Under the pieces are notes generated by a model, which searched no databases, was not told the origin of the DNA, and saw only the letters and a list, made by a program, of their open reading frames with translations. From Nitrospira sp. KM1 (GTDB lineage: Bacteria; Nitrospirota; Nitrospiria; Nitrospirales; Nitrospiraceae), in the NCBI RefSeq assembly GCF_011405515.1, contig NZ_AP022671.1:1736001-1800000 (forward strand): 64,000 bases of DNA. Direction: 5' to 3'. The position numbers were made by a program, and so were the translations under genes. Position 1 is the first letter of the stretch, and every line of letters starts with the position of its first letter. This document shows, one piece after another, positions 9,594 to 18,180 of this stretch.

Positions 9594-10067
9594 TCAATTG
9601 CTTTTCTGTTTTTCCAGATAAGACGCAATTCTCTCCAACGCGAGCGCGCTCAGCTTCTCTCCGTACCAGACAGGCATTGTATTCGCCGGATAGCCCGCCA
9701 CCACATACGCGCCGGGATCCACTACTGATTCCACAATATAATCATGAGGGGTCTTAGCACGCCCGCGATATGCGGGATCATTCAATCGCTGTACCGCTGT
9801 TGTCCCGAGCATGAGCGGCGGCCCTACCCGGCCGATGGCTGCCTCGACGCCGGGAATCGTATGGCAAACGACACATCCGGCTCGCACAAACATCTCACCG
9901 ATCGGTTCATCGCCGCTGACCAAAGGGATCAATTCCGGAAGCAGCGCCGTGGGAACAGGTCCAACAGGCATATCGACCAGCCAACCGTTTTTCATCGAAA
10001 GGAATGCCCAAAGGAACCCAATGGCGATAGCCGCAATGATGAGAACGGTCACCCCACGTTCAGACAT
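9594..10067 (-). CDS. Membrane-anchored monoheme c-type cytochrome
   Basis: 157 residues with an N-terminal hydrophobic segment (about 6-24, VTVLIIAAIAIGFLWAFL) that acts as an uncleaved anchor or signal. One heme-attachment motif is present, CVVCH (about residues 65-69). A plausible distal Met ligand lies in MPVWYGE (about 131) within the usual class I C-terminal helix context (LALERIASYLEKQ). It probably carries electrons in the periplasm. It is on the same strand as the SUMF1 protein and the sulfite dehydrogenase module further upstream, but gaps of 105 and 236 bases make a single operon uncertain. The electron partner is not identified. Confidence 0.85.
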   Translation of the reverse strand: MSERGVTVLIIAAIAIGFLWAFLSMKNGWLVDMPVGPVPTALLPELIPLVSGDEPIGEMFVRAGCVVCHTIPGVEAAIGRVGPPLMLGTTAVQRLNDPAYRGRAKTPHDYIVESVVDPGAYVVAGYPANTMPVWYGEKLSALALERIASYLEKQKSN

Positions 10068-10172
10068 GACCAGAGCAAGGTATGTGGAATGGCGACATAA
10101 CGGACAGGAGCTGAGGGCGTGGGATAGATGCCGTGGTCACGGCGAGTGGAGAGCTGATGAGACTGTGGGGGT

Positions 10173-11045
10173 TCACTGCTTCTGGTTCATCGCGCAGCGA
10201 AACCCGATCGTCCTGTCTTCAAACTCCGGCTCTGCGGAAAATCGAGCGGTCACACGAAGAGCAGCCGGTAAATCCGACCAGGAGCCACCTCGCAGAACGC
10301 GTTTCTCGCCGTTTTCAGGTCCGCGAGGATTTGATTCCGGAGCTTTCTGATAATATTCACGGTCATACCAATCACTCACCCATTCGGAAGCGTTGCCGGC
10401 CATATGCGTCAAGCCGAAAGGGCTCTTGCCGCCCTCTTTCAGGCCATGTCGAACGCTCATCCCTTCCAGGCCCGCGGTCACGGGCACCAATGTGACCGCT
10501 TCACTGACCCATAGGCCCCGATTGTAATTCGCAATATCCACAAACGGCTGCATGTGTCCCCACGGAAACCGACGCCCATCCGTCCCCCTCGCTGCCTTCT
10601 CCCATTCGGCTTCGGTTGGGAGACGCTTTTCAACCCATTGGCAGTACGCAGCGGCATCTGACCATTTCATCCCGATGGCCGGCCTGTCGCCAACCGTCGT
10701 GGCCGCTTCGTCATCCCAGGTGGAAGGCGAATCATGTTTACCGGACTCAAGAAACTTTCGATACAAACTGAGTGTCACCTCGTATTGGTCGATATAGTAG
10801 GAGTCCAAGGTCACACGGTGTTCAGGGCGCTCATTCGGAAGTCCGTCATTGCTTCCCATCATGAAAGGTCCTGCCGGAATGAGGACCATGGGAGCGCCAT
10901 CCTTGCCTTTTATCACATCAACTGTCACCCCCTGCCTGCTGACCGCCTGATCAGCCTTTCCTGGTTCCGATGGACCGGCACCCAACATCAACATGGCGAC
11001 CGCAGTTGCCATAAGAGACCAGTAGGAGGCAGGCGCCTTCTGCAT
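10173..11045 (-). CDS. Exported SUMF1/FGE-sulfatase-domain protein
   Basis: 290 residues with a cleavable-type signal (about 8-32) and a C-type-lectin-like FGE/SUMF1 domain from about residue 50 to the end. Family markers include MVLIPAGPFMMGSNDGLPNE, RPEHRVTLDSYYIDQYEVT, RLPTEAEWEKAARG, RFPWG, HMAGNASEWVSDWY and RVLRGGSWSD...IGFRC. True formylglycine-generating enzymes use a Cys pair in the RGGSW region; here that stretch reads RGGSWSDLPAALRVTAR with no Cys, so sulfatase activation is unlikely. Non-catalytic SUMF1 proteins act as structural or modifying partners of many enzymes. The location between a cytochrome c and a sulfite dehydrogenase module suggests a periplasmic role with them, but this is inference. 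Confidence 0.85.
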   Translation of the reverse strand: MQKAPASYWSLMATAVAMLMLGAGPSEPGKADQAVSRQGVTVDVIKGKDGAPMVLIPAGPFMMGSNDGLPNERPEHRVTLDSYYIDQYEVTLSLYRKFLESGKHDSPSTWDDEAATTVGDRPAIGMKWSDAAAYCQWVEKRLPTEAEWEKAARGTDGRRFPWGHMQPFVDIANYNRGLWVSEAVTLVPVTAGLEGMSVRHGLKEGGKSPFGLTHMAGNASEWVSDWYDREYYQKAPESNPRGPENGEKRVLRGGSWSDLPAALRVTARFSAEPEFEDRTIGFRCAMNQKQ

Positions 11046-11281
11046 AGATACCTCCGATATGCTCTATCTGCCCAAATAAAAATGAATCATGAATGCGCTC
11101 AGTCTACTCAGACTTATGGTTAAGATCAATCGACCGGATGTGAGTGATCTCGGATACGGTGCGGGGCACGGAAGGGTCATCTGACTCCAAAGGCGTCGGG
11201 CGGATGGTCATTCAAGGCAAAGGCTTACAATCTTTCCACCAATCTCGTTCGGCACAGGGTTCCTGAAGGATTGATGGACGC

Positions 11282-11896
11282 TCATTTCGTCAGTAACCAC
11301 GCATATACATCTGCAATGTCCTGATGGGTTAGAACCGAGCTCCAGCCCGGCATCGGCCCACGCCCATGTAACACGGTCTCCCAAAATAAGTCTTCGTACT
11401 TAAGAATGGGATTCTTGGCCAGTGTGGGTCCAACGCCCCCACCGCCTTGTGCACCATGACAAGCCTGGCAATTATGCTCGAACACATGTGCGCCTCTAGC
11501 GGCCACGCCAGGCAGATTTTCCTCGCGCATGGTGTCCGGCATGGGCAGCTCAGATTGGCCGCTTCCTTCAAACAATGGCGGAAGTCGTAGTGGCGCTGAT
11601 CGGTGATAGCGGGCGGAGAGGTATCGGACGAGCAGACCCATCTCGTCATCGTTCATTTCGGCCCCCCATTGTTTCATTTTTTGGACCGTGGCCGCCCAAC
11701 GATCTTCCGACAACCGTTGTTGCGAAATAAGATCGGGGCTGTGGCACACTGAACACCGCGCCATGATGAGCGCTTCCGCGCGGGGAGCCAGCGCGGCACT
11801 GATCGCGCCCTGATCGTCCTCCTGGGCGACGGTGACAGCGGTCCACGCGCCAAGACCTATTACAAGGCAGAGAATGACGCCGTTCCTTTGGCTCAT
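11282..11896 (-). CDS. Diheme c-type cytochrome subunit paired with the sulfite dehydrogenase (SoxD/SorB-like)
   Basis: 204 residues from the ATG at 11896, which overlaps the stop of the upstream molybdoenzyme as ATGA, so the two are translationally coupled. The signal peptide (about 5-24) ends near VAQ. Two heme motifs are seen: CSVCH (about residue 50) and CQACH (about 142), each followed by a class I cytochrome fold; MPGW near the C-terminus may supply a Met ligand. A diheme cytochrome after a SoxC/SorA-type catalytic subunit parallels SoxCD, where SoxD accepts electrons from the molybdenum centre. The longer upstream frame beginning at 11959 lies inside the neighbouring gene and is unlikely to be used. 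Confidence 0.85.
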   Translation of the reverse strand: MSQRNGVILCLVIGLGAWTAVTVAQEDDQGAISAALAPRAEALIMARCSVCHSPDLISQQRLSEDRWAATVQKMKQWGAEMNDDEMGLLVRYLSARYHRSAPLRLPPLFEGSGQSELPMPDTMREENLPGVAARGAHVFEHNCQACHGAQGGGGVGPTLAKNPILKYEDLFWETVLHGRGPMPGWSSVLTHQDIADVYAWLLTK

Positions 11897-13104
11897 CGTG
11901 CTGATCTCATTCCGGAATTTGACACAACCGTCACCATGACGCGATCCCATCCGTTCCACATGAACCCTCCAGGGTTCCAGGCAGTGACAGCAGGTTGCAT
12001 GGCGCCCATCTCATCCGTCGCGCGGCAGCGGACCGGAAACGTACCGGCAGTGGAAGCCTTCCACACGTATTGCCATTGTCGCCATGCATACGGACGGTCA
12101 TCGCCTACGAATCGCGCACTGTTCCAAGTTAGTCCGTCGTCCATCGACACTTCGACCTTCACGGGCCTCTCTTCGCCGCTCCATGCCACCCCTTGAATCG
12201 TGACCGGTCCGATTGGAATGGTATCGCCCTCTCCCGGTGAGCAGATGAGTGATTTGACTGTCATGGCTTCGACCGGCGTCATGGCTTCACCGCCGGGTGA
12301 TGCACCGGGTTCCAACGGCCGCAACGGCATCCGATAGGCCGTTTGCATGTAATAGCCTTCGGCCTCTTCCTCTTGTACGGTGATATGCGTGAGCCACTTC
12401 GTCCAGGAGTCCGCCATCCAGCCCGGCGTGATGACACGCAAGGGCGCACCGTGCAGCACGGGCAAAGGCCGACCGTTCATCTCATACGCCACAAGGGTGT
12501 CCGGATGAAGCGCCTTCGCCAACGGAATACTTCTGAGAAACAGCGGCACCGAGGATAGCGGAGGGCGGTCGGCTCCGAGAAATTGAACATGCCGCGCACG
12601 TGGGTCCACTCCTGCCTCCGTCAACAGGTCGCGAAGCCGTACGCCGGTCCATTCCGCATTACCCACTGCGCCACGCTCCCACTGCACACCGGTGACTTTT
12701 GGATGATGAAACGCCCTCCCGTTCCCGCTGCATTGCAGCACCGCGGTCACGGTCGCCGGCTGCATCCGTCGGAGATCGTCCAACGCAATAGTCTGCGGCT
12801 TATCGACCGCCCCGGCAACGCGCAATGTCCAGGTCGCTTCGGCGATGGACTCGAGCATCGGCGGACCGAAGTGGCTTCGTACGAAGAATCGATGATTCGG
12901 CGTTAAGTACGCGACGAGCTCGCGGACAGGCGTTTCGGCATCAAATGGCCTAGTGACTCGCGTGATCAACGGCCCTTCGCGGTGACGCCCAGCGTCCAAG
13001 CCGGCCGCTTGCACAGCCAAGCGGGAACGAAGTGTTTCCCCGAGTGCCGTTCCGAGCAACCCTTGCACCATCCGGCCAAACCACACGCGCCGTGAAATTG
13101 CCAT
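11893..13104 (-). CDS. Tat-exported sulfite dehydrogenase/SoxC-like molybdopterin oxidoreductase
   Basis: Periplasmic sulfite-oxidase-family enzyme (403 residues). The start at 13104 is preceded by AAGGGGGG and opens a twin-arginine-like signal (MAISRRVWFG). The molybdopterin domain contains LQCSGNGR with the Mo-ligating Cys (about 125) and GVQWERGAVGNAEWTGVRL, typical of SoxC/SorA proteins, followed by a Mo-co dimerisation domain (about 290-400) with VKVEVSMDDGLTW and WKASTAGTFPVRCRATDEMG. With the coupled diheme cytochrome it should oxidise sulfite, or sulfane sulfur if a Sox system exists, and pass electrons to the respiratory chain. No other sox genes are in the window, so sulfite is the simpler guess. 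Confidence 0.88.
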   Translation of the reverse strand: MAISRRVWFGRMVQGLLGTALGETLRSRLAVQAAGLDAGRHREGPLITRVTRPFDAETPVRELVAYLTPNHRFFVRSHFGPPMLESIAEATWTLRVAGAVDKPQTIALDDLRRMQPATVTAVLQCSGNGRAFHHPKVTGVQWERGAVGNAEWTGVRLRDLLTEAGVDPRARHVQFLGADRPPLSSVPLFLRSIPLAKALHPDTLVAYEMNGRPLPVLHGAPLRVITPGWMADSWTKWLTHITVQEEEAEGYYMQTAYRMPLRPLEPGASPGGEAMTPVEAMTVKSLICSPGEGDTIPIGPVTIQGVAWSGEERPVKVEVSMDDGLTWNSARFVGDDRPYAWRQWQYVWKASTAGTFPVRCRATDEMGAMQPAVTAWNPGGFMWNGWDRVMVTVVSNSGMRSAR

Positions 13105-13334
13105 CCCGTACTGCCCCCCTTTGATAGCCGGCTTATGCCGGCCGACTATGATCATTCATCATCTCGAGATAGACCGCAAGGCACTCCATTTCACGATCGG
13201 CGCAAACATTCGATTTTCCAATTTGTCCGATAAACGCATTCACCGGGACAACTTGTCTCAAAACCAAAATTCTATCAAGCCGCGCTGAATCGATGAGCTT
13301 CAATTTTTCACGTGCTTTTCATTTTTTCCGTGAC

Positions 13335-13350
13335 TGGTACTTTGTTTGCA
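13335..13350 (+). promoter_or_regulatory. Sigma-54 (-24/-12) promoter candidate upstream of the hemerythrin gene
   Basis: TGGTACTTTGTTTGCA matches the consensus TGGCAC-N5-TTGCA with exact GG-to-GC spacing (GG at 13336-13337, GC at 13348-13349) and one mismatch in the -24 element. It lies about 98 bases before the hemerythrin ATG. A sigma-54 activator gene follows that gene, which supports functional use. Confidence 0.6.
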
Positions 13351-13447
13351 CGAAGGCAAATCAATCGGGCGAAACAATTCCAAATCTTTGAATGAGATAC
13401 GTCGAGCAAGACTTGCAAATCATACCGAGAAACCAAGGAGGCCTATC

Positions 13448-14101
13448 ATGTCGCCACGTGCCGCGCGAAAGCACGGAACTCACAAGAACCCCACGACCAC
13501 ACAGAAGCGAAAAAATCGTACCCCAAAGAGTTCCGGCAAAAGACAGAGCATGCCGATGTCCTTATCCAAAGGCAGTGGCGCGATCAGAGCGATTCAAACC
13601 GTCGGCACGATCGTGGGAAGACTCATGGGGACCGGCGGAGGTCAGAAATCGAATGTTTTCTCCATTCTCGAGAACGAACATCGGAAACTGGAAAAGCTCT
13701 TCTCGGAATTTGAGAAAGCCGATACCAAAAGAAGATCAGGGATAGCCCACGAAGCACTCACGACATTGGAGATCCATACGGCTGTCGAAGAAGAAATCGT
13801 CTATCCGGCGATAAATCGGACCATCAAAGACGAGGGCATGATTGACGAGGCGCGTGAAGAGCACCATGTCGTGAAGTTTTTGATTCATGAACTTCATAAG
13901 ATGAGTCCGGGCAGCAAAGCTTACGCACCGAAGTTCAAGGTCTTGGGCGAGCTTGTGCAGCACCACGCCAAAGAAGAAGAACGAGAAATGTTTCCTGAAG
14001 CTGAAAGTCACGGCATCGATTCTCAATCCTTGGCCAAGCAAGTCATCGCGAGACAGGCCAGACTGGAACAAAAATATGGGAAACGCACAAAGGCGGCATA
14101 G
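13448..14101 (+). CDS. Hemerythrin HHE-domain protein with basic N-terminal extension
   Basis: 217 residues from the ATG at 13448, chosen because AAGGAGG lies 7 bases upstream; the frame is open from 13346. The first ~75 residues are rich in Lys, Arg, Ser and Thr and look disordered. Residues about 80-200 form a hemerythrin-like four-helix domain with His/Glu ligand candidates in ENEHRKLEKLF, EIHTAVEEEIVYPAI, EEHHVVKFLIHEL and VQHHAKEEEREMFP. Such proteins bind a di-iron site and O2, NO or iron, often in stress responses. Expression is probably sigma-54 dependent. The basic tail could bind nucleic acid or acidic surfaces, which is speculative. Confidence 0.88.
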   Translation: MSPRAARKHGTHKNPTTTQKRKNRTPKSSGKRQSMPMSLSKGSGAIRAIQTVGTIVGRLMGTGGGQKSNVFSILENEHRKLEKLFSEFEKADTKRRSGIAHEALTTLEIHTAVEEEIVYPAINRTIKDEGMIDEAREEHHVVKFLIHELHKMSPGSKAYAPKFKVLGELVQHHAKEEEREMFPEAESHGIDSQSLAKQVIARQARLEQKYGKRTKAA

Positions 14102-14390
14102 CCAATAGACCGGAAGGCCATTCGCGTTACAGAACGGATGGCCTCGCTTCTCGGCAATGTTGCCTCTTATGGTCTCAAGCACCTGCATTATCGATCCGCT
14201 GTCCTGCTTAACGCGCGTTCCCCCTTGCCTGTCATCTGTCCCTTATGTGGTCCATCCTCTTCTGGTGGCCTGCTCCTCCACTGGTATCGACTCTTCATCC
14301 GGTCAGTGCATAGGATCAAGGCTGCGTGTCCATACTTGAGCCGACCATCGATGTAAGCGCATACTGAGGGCCCCTTTGGAGCTTACGGGC

Positions 14391-16973
14391 ATGACTCAGG
14401 GTAAAGCCTTGGTCAATCAGCACGCCGCACTCCTCGAATTCGCCAAGTCGATCGCAGCCCACCAGAACATATCTGAACTGTTCCAAGACCTGGCCAACAA
14501 ACTGCCTTCCATCACAGGATGTTCGGCTATTGAAATAGCGCTTCATGACCCCGAACGGAACACGATGCGTGTGCATAGTTTGGTGAGTTTCGAGCCGGTA
14601 AGTCTTGTGGAACATGAGTATCCAGTCGAAGATGTTCCTGGCGGTTGGGTCTGGAAGCATCAGGGACCCTTCATCTGCCACAACGTGGCACTAGAGACGC
14701 AATTCCCCAAGATGGTGCCGAAGGTCCAACGGGCAGGAGTTCAGTCCTTCTGCACAGTTCCTCTTACAACCGATCGCCGGCGGTTGGGAGCCATGGTTAT
14801 AGCCGGCATGGTCGTAAATCACTATGAACAGTCGGAAGTCGATTTTCTGCAGCAGGTCGCCAAACACGTCGCCATTGCGGTCGAGGGCGCTCTTCATTGC
14901 ACAAGCGCAGCCTCGGCGCAGGAAGCGATGGCGCGAGAGCGCGACCGCCTAAGGGTCTTGCTCGAGATCAACAATGCCGTCGTGTCGCACCTCGATCTGC
15001 GGAAGCTCTTAGAAGAAATTTCCAACTGTCTGAGGCGCGTCATCCCACACGATGTTGCGGCACTTGCCCTCTATGATCCCGAAAGCTGCCAGTTGCTTGC
15101 TCATGTGCTGGACTTTCCCGGCAAACAGGATTTCGCCGGCCAAGGGACGCCGATTCCGTGGGAAGGAACTCCGGAGGGTCTGGCCTTTACGACTCGTCAA
15201 ACCGTATTGATCAGGAAGCTGGACATCACGGAGTTTGACGCGGATATCGTCAAGCGAGCGGCGGCGGAAGGCCTCAGGTCCGGTTGTGCCGTTCCTCTCA
15301 TCGCACGTGGCTTGCCACTTGGCACCTTGAGCGTGATCAGCTTACGGGAAGGCGCGTTCGACGACGAGGATGCGGATCTTCTCGGTCGTATCGGCGTACA
15401 GGTCGCAATCGCGGTGGAAAACGCGTTGAACTACGCGAGGGCGCGCGCGGCCGAAGGCCGGTTCATGAAAGAGCGCGATCGCCTGCGCTTGCTCATGGAT
15501 GTGACGGGCAACCTCACGTCGAACCTCCAGTTGCACGATCTGCTGCACGCGACAGTGGCGGGCGTCAGACGGGTGATGCAATGCGACATTGTCACCGTAC
15601 ATTTGCCGAACGCCGAAGGTACGCACCTTCGGACCTATGCCTTGGATTTCCCCGATCGGCAATGGCTCGCGGAAGACGCATTGTGGGAACCAGTTGAAGG
15701 CACGCTCCACGGGATGGTGTTCCAATCCGCCAAACCGTATGTCGCGGCTCGTCTCGATCCCACGCGATTTCCCACGGAGGCCGCCTTCCTCGCCACCATC
15801 GACATAGTCGGCGGCTGTATCGTCCCGCTCATACATCGGGGCCGCGTCCTGGGTAATCTCGGCCTGGGGAGGAAACAGGAGGTACCCTACACCGAGGAGG
15901 AGGTCGATTTCCTCATGCAGTTCGGCATTCAACTGGCCATTGCCATTGACAACGCCTTAACGTACGGCCAAGTCACTGGATTGAAGGACAAGCTCACACA
16001 AGAAAAACTCTACCTCGAAGACGAAATCCGCATTGAGCACAATTTCGAAGAAATTATCGGTGATAGTTCCGTCTTGCAGCACGCGCTCAGACAGGTCGAG
16101 ATCGTCGCGCCGACCGATAGCACGGTTCTGATTCTTGGCGAGACCGGTACAGGGAAGGAACTCATCGCCCGAGCCATCCACAACCGCAGCCAGCGGCGCG
16201 AACGGACGTTCGTGAAGATGAATTGCGCGGCCATTCCCACCGGATTACTCGAGAGCGAGTTATTTGGCCATGAACGAGGAGCATTCACCGGCGCGATCGC
16301 GACCAAAGTCGGCCGGTTCGAGCTGGCAAACGGTGGGACCCTGTTTCTCGACGAGGTTGGAGATATTCCTCTCGAACTCCAGTCGAAACTGCTACGGGTG
16401 CTTCAGGAACAAGAGTTCGAACGCTTGGGCGGCACAAAAACGATCCGGGTTAACGTCCGTCTGGTCGCGGCGACCAATCGGAATCTTGGGCAGATGGTGG
16501 CGGAGAAGGACTTTCGCAGCGACTTGTATTATCGTTTGAATGTCTTTCCGCTCTCGATCCCTCCGCTTCGTGAGCGCCGTGAAGATATCCCGACGCTGGT
16601 TCGTTATTTTGTTCAGCAATTTGCCCGCCGCATGAACAAGCGGATTGAGACCATTCCCGCAGCGGCGATCACGGCATTGTCTCGATATAGTTGGCCGGGC
16701 AATGTCCGTGAACTCGAAAACCTGGTTGAACGGGCGGTCATCCTCTCGCAGGGCTCCGTACTCGCCGTCCCATTGACCGAGCTAGAATCCGTAGCGGACG
16801 GCGCACAGCCTCATGCAACCTTGGAAAATACGGAACGGGAACACATTCTGAAGATTCTCAAAGCGACCAAATGGGTCCTCAGTGGACCAACAGGAGCCGC
16901 AGCCCAACTCGGTATGAAGCGAACCACCCTTCAGTCGAAGATGCAACGACTCAGGATCACCCGCCCCATCTAA
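14391..16973 (+). CDS. Sigma-54-dependent transcriptional activator with three GAF domains (FhlA-like)
   Basis: 860 residues from the ATG at 14391, preceded by GGAG; an in-frame TTG at 14376 is the alternative. Three tandem GAF modules (about 25-165, 205-350, 390-535) take the place of a receiver. The AAA+ domain (about 555-790) has Walker A GETGTGKE, the intact sigma-54-contact loop GAFTGA in GHERGAFTGAIATKVGRFE, Walker [12 protein letters not shown] and the Arg finger region RSDLYYRLNVFPLSIPPLRER. A Fis-type helix-turn-helix ends the protein (GAAAQLGMKRTTLQSKMQRL). Ligand-sensing GAF regulators of this layout usually respond to small molecules or redox state. It lies between two sigma-54 promoter candidates (13335 and 17116), its likely targets. 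Confidence 0.93.
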   Translation: MTQGKALVNQHAALLEFAKSIAAHQNISELFQDLANKLPSITGCSAIEIALHDPERNTMRVHSLVSFEPVSLVEHEYPVEDVPGGWVWKHQGPFICHNVALETQFPKMVPKVQRAGVQSFCTVPLTTDRRRLGAMVIAGMVVNHYEQSEVDFLQQVAKHVAIAVEGALHCTSAASAQEAMARERDRLRVLLEINNAVVSHLDLRKLLEEISNCLRRVIPHDVAALALYDPESCQLLAHVLDFPGKQDFAGQGTPIPWEGTPEGLAFTTRQTVLIRKLDITEFDADIVKRAAAEGLRSGCAVPLIARGLPLGTLSVISLREGAFDDEDADLLGRIGVQVAIAVENALNYARARAAEGRFMKERDRLRLLMDVTGNLTSNLQLHDLLHATVAGVRRVMQCDIVTVHLPNAEGTHLRTYALDFPDRQWLAEDALWEPVEGTLHGMVFQSAKPYVAARLDPTRFPTEAAFLATIDIVGGCIVPLIHRGRVLGNLGLGRKQEVPYTEEEVDFLMQFGIQLAIAIDNALTYGQVTGLKDKLTQEKLYLEDEIRIEHNFEEIIGDSSVLQHALRQVEIVAPTDSTVLILGETGTGKELIARAIHNRSQRRERTFVKMNCAAIPTGLLESELFGHERGAFTGAIATKVGRFELANGGTLFLDEVGDIPLELQSKLLRVLQEQEFERLGGTKTIRVNVRLVAATNRNLGQMVAEKDFRSDLYYRLNVFPLSIPPLRERREDIPTLVRYFVQQFARRMNKRIETIPAAAITALSRYSWPGNVRELENLVERAVILSQGSVLAVPLTELESVADGAQPHATLENTEREHILKILKATKWVLSGPTGAAAQLGMKRTTLQSKMQRLRITRPI

Positions 16974-17115
16974 TGCCGATCCTCTCGGCAATTGCCGACA
17001 TGCCGTCGAACGGTTGCCGACAGAGGAACCCCGTGCAATAGCCTCGCTCCATCCTGTTTTGCCAATTCCCCGTTCTAACAATCACTTGTGTCCGATGACT
17101 CGCCGAATGTTTAAC

Positions 17116-17131
17116 CGGCACGCTCTGTGCC
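17116..17131 (+). promoter_or_regulatory. Sigma-54 promoter candidate upstream of the DUF3313 lipoprotein gene
   Basis: CGGCACGCTCTGTGCC has GGCAC (-24) and GC (-12) with exact 12-base GG-to-GC spacing (17117-17118 and 17129-17130), but the -12 element reads GTGC instead of TTGC. The same bases form a small inverted repeat, GGCAC/GTGCC. It lies about 80 bases before the start codon and directly downstream of the sigma-54 activator gene. Confidence 0.45.
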
Positions 17132-17211
17132 ATACGTGACAGCGACATCGCAAGCGCATCACTCAACTACAACCAGTTCCATGCGACGGTGGAACAGCAA
17201 GGAGAATCATC

Positions 17212-17916
17212 ATGATACGCATTCAGACCACAATTTTGATCGTACTGCTGAGCTTTGCCGGAGGTTGTTCCTCGACTTACGAAGCGAAGCATGTCCAGCC
17301 ATCAGGCTTTCTCAAGGCCTATCACGCCCAACTCAATGCCCGTTCGGTCGGCAGCGGGATCCGTGACTACAAGAACCCTGATGTCGATTGGTCAAGCTAC
17401 CGCAAAGTCATCCTGAGGCCCGTGCACATCTGGGAAGGGTTTTCATCACAATTACCCCAGGACCAGCGCGAAGAACTCCAGAAGTTGGCTGACTCCCTGC
17501 ACGATACGCTCTATCTCAAGCTCTTCCGGGACTTTGAAGTGGTGGAGCAACCAGCACCGGACACTATGCTCATCCAGGTCGCCATCACTCACGCGGAAAA
17601 ATCATGGGTTGCTCCGGCGTTGTTGTCCAAAGTAAGTCTGGAACTCCAGGTGTTGAATACGATCTGGACGTATTTCAGCGGAAAGCCTGCATTCGCAGGA
17701 GAGGTCACGGTCGAGTTTACGGCGCAGGATTCACAAACGGGAGCCCTGCTCGTCGCGGGAGCTGACCGGCGTGTCGGGGGACAGAACCTCTTCGACAGGG
17801 AGGTGCTCAACTCCTGGGGCGATGCCAAGAACAGTTTACACTTTTGGTCAGACTTGTCCGCCTATCGCTTCTGTCGGCTCCAGAGTCGGGCGGGCTGTGT
17901 AGAGCCAAAGGCCTGA
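17212..17916 (+). CDS. DUF3313-family lipoprotein
   Basis: 234 residues. The N-terminus MIRIQTTILIVLLSFAGGC is a lipoprotein signal with lipobox FAGG-Cys, so the mature protein should be lipid-anchored, probably in the outer membrane. The body includes VQPSGFLKAYHAQL, DYKNPDVDWSSYRKVILRPV and QLPQDQREELQKLADSLHD, which are typical of DUF3313. No catalytic function is known to me for this family. An AAGGAGA-type site precedes the ATG. Its promoter appears to be of the sigma-54 type, and a 19-bp hairpin lies about 75 bases after the stop, so it is probably monocistronic. Confidence 0.8.
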   Translation: MIRIQTTILIVLLSFAGGCSSTYEAKHVQPSGFLKAYHAQLNARSVGSGIRDYKNPDVDWSSYRKVILRPVHIWEGFSSQLPQDQREELQKLADSLHDTLYLKLFRDFEVVEQPAPDTMLIQVAITHAEKSWVAPALLSKVSLELQVLNTIWTYFSGKPAFAGEVTVEFTAQDSQTGALLVAGADRRVGGQNLFDREVLNSWGDAKNSLHFWSDLSAYRFCRLQSRAGCVEPKA

Positions 17917-17992
17917 CGAACAGTTAGAGACGCGACAACGAACGTCATTTTCAAAGTCATCACATTCGCTCTAGCAGCCGTAAGGTTCTGAC

Positions 17993-18034
17993 GCTCGAAT
18001 CCTGGCTCCAGTTCCCTGGAGCCAGGATTCGAGC
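17993..18034 (+). terminator. Perfect 19-bp hairpin, probable transcription terminator
   Basis: GCTCGAATCCTGGCTCCAG (17993-18011), a TTCC loop and its exact complement (18016-18034) form an uninterrupted 19-bp stem. Only a short CTTTAC follows, so a classical U-tract is weak. It separates the DUF3313 gene from the following substrate-binding protein gene. Confidence 0.65.
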
Positions 18035-18180
18035 CTTTACCAGCATAGTCGAAGAGACTGATCCCTGCCAAACTCGCTCCTCCCCTCCCCAGGAGACAAG
18101 TACAAGACAACGGGCGCCAAATTGGATTAGGATGCTCGCCGAAATCCGGGCTGGGCCTACTCATCAAAGGAGGCATGAGC

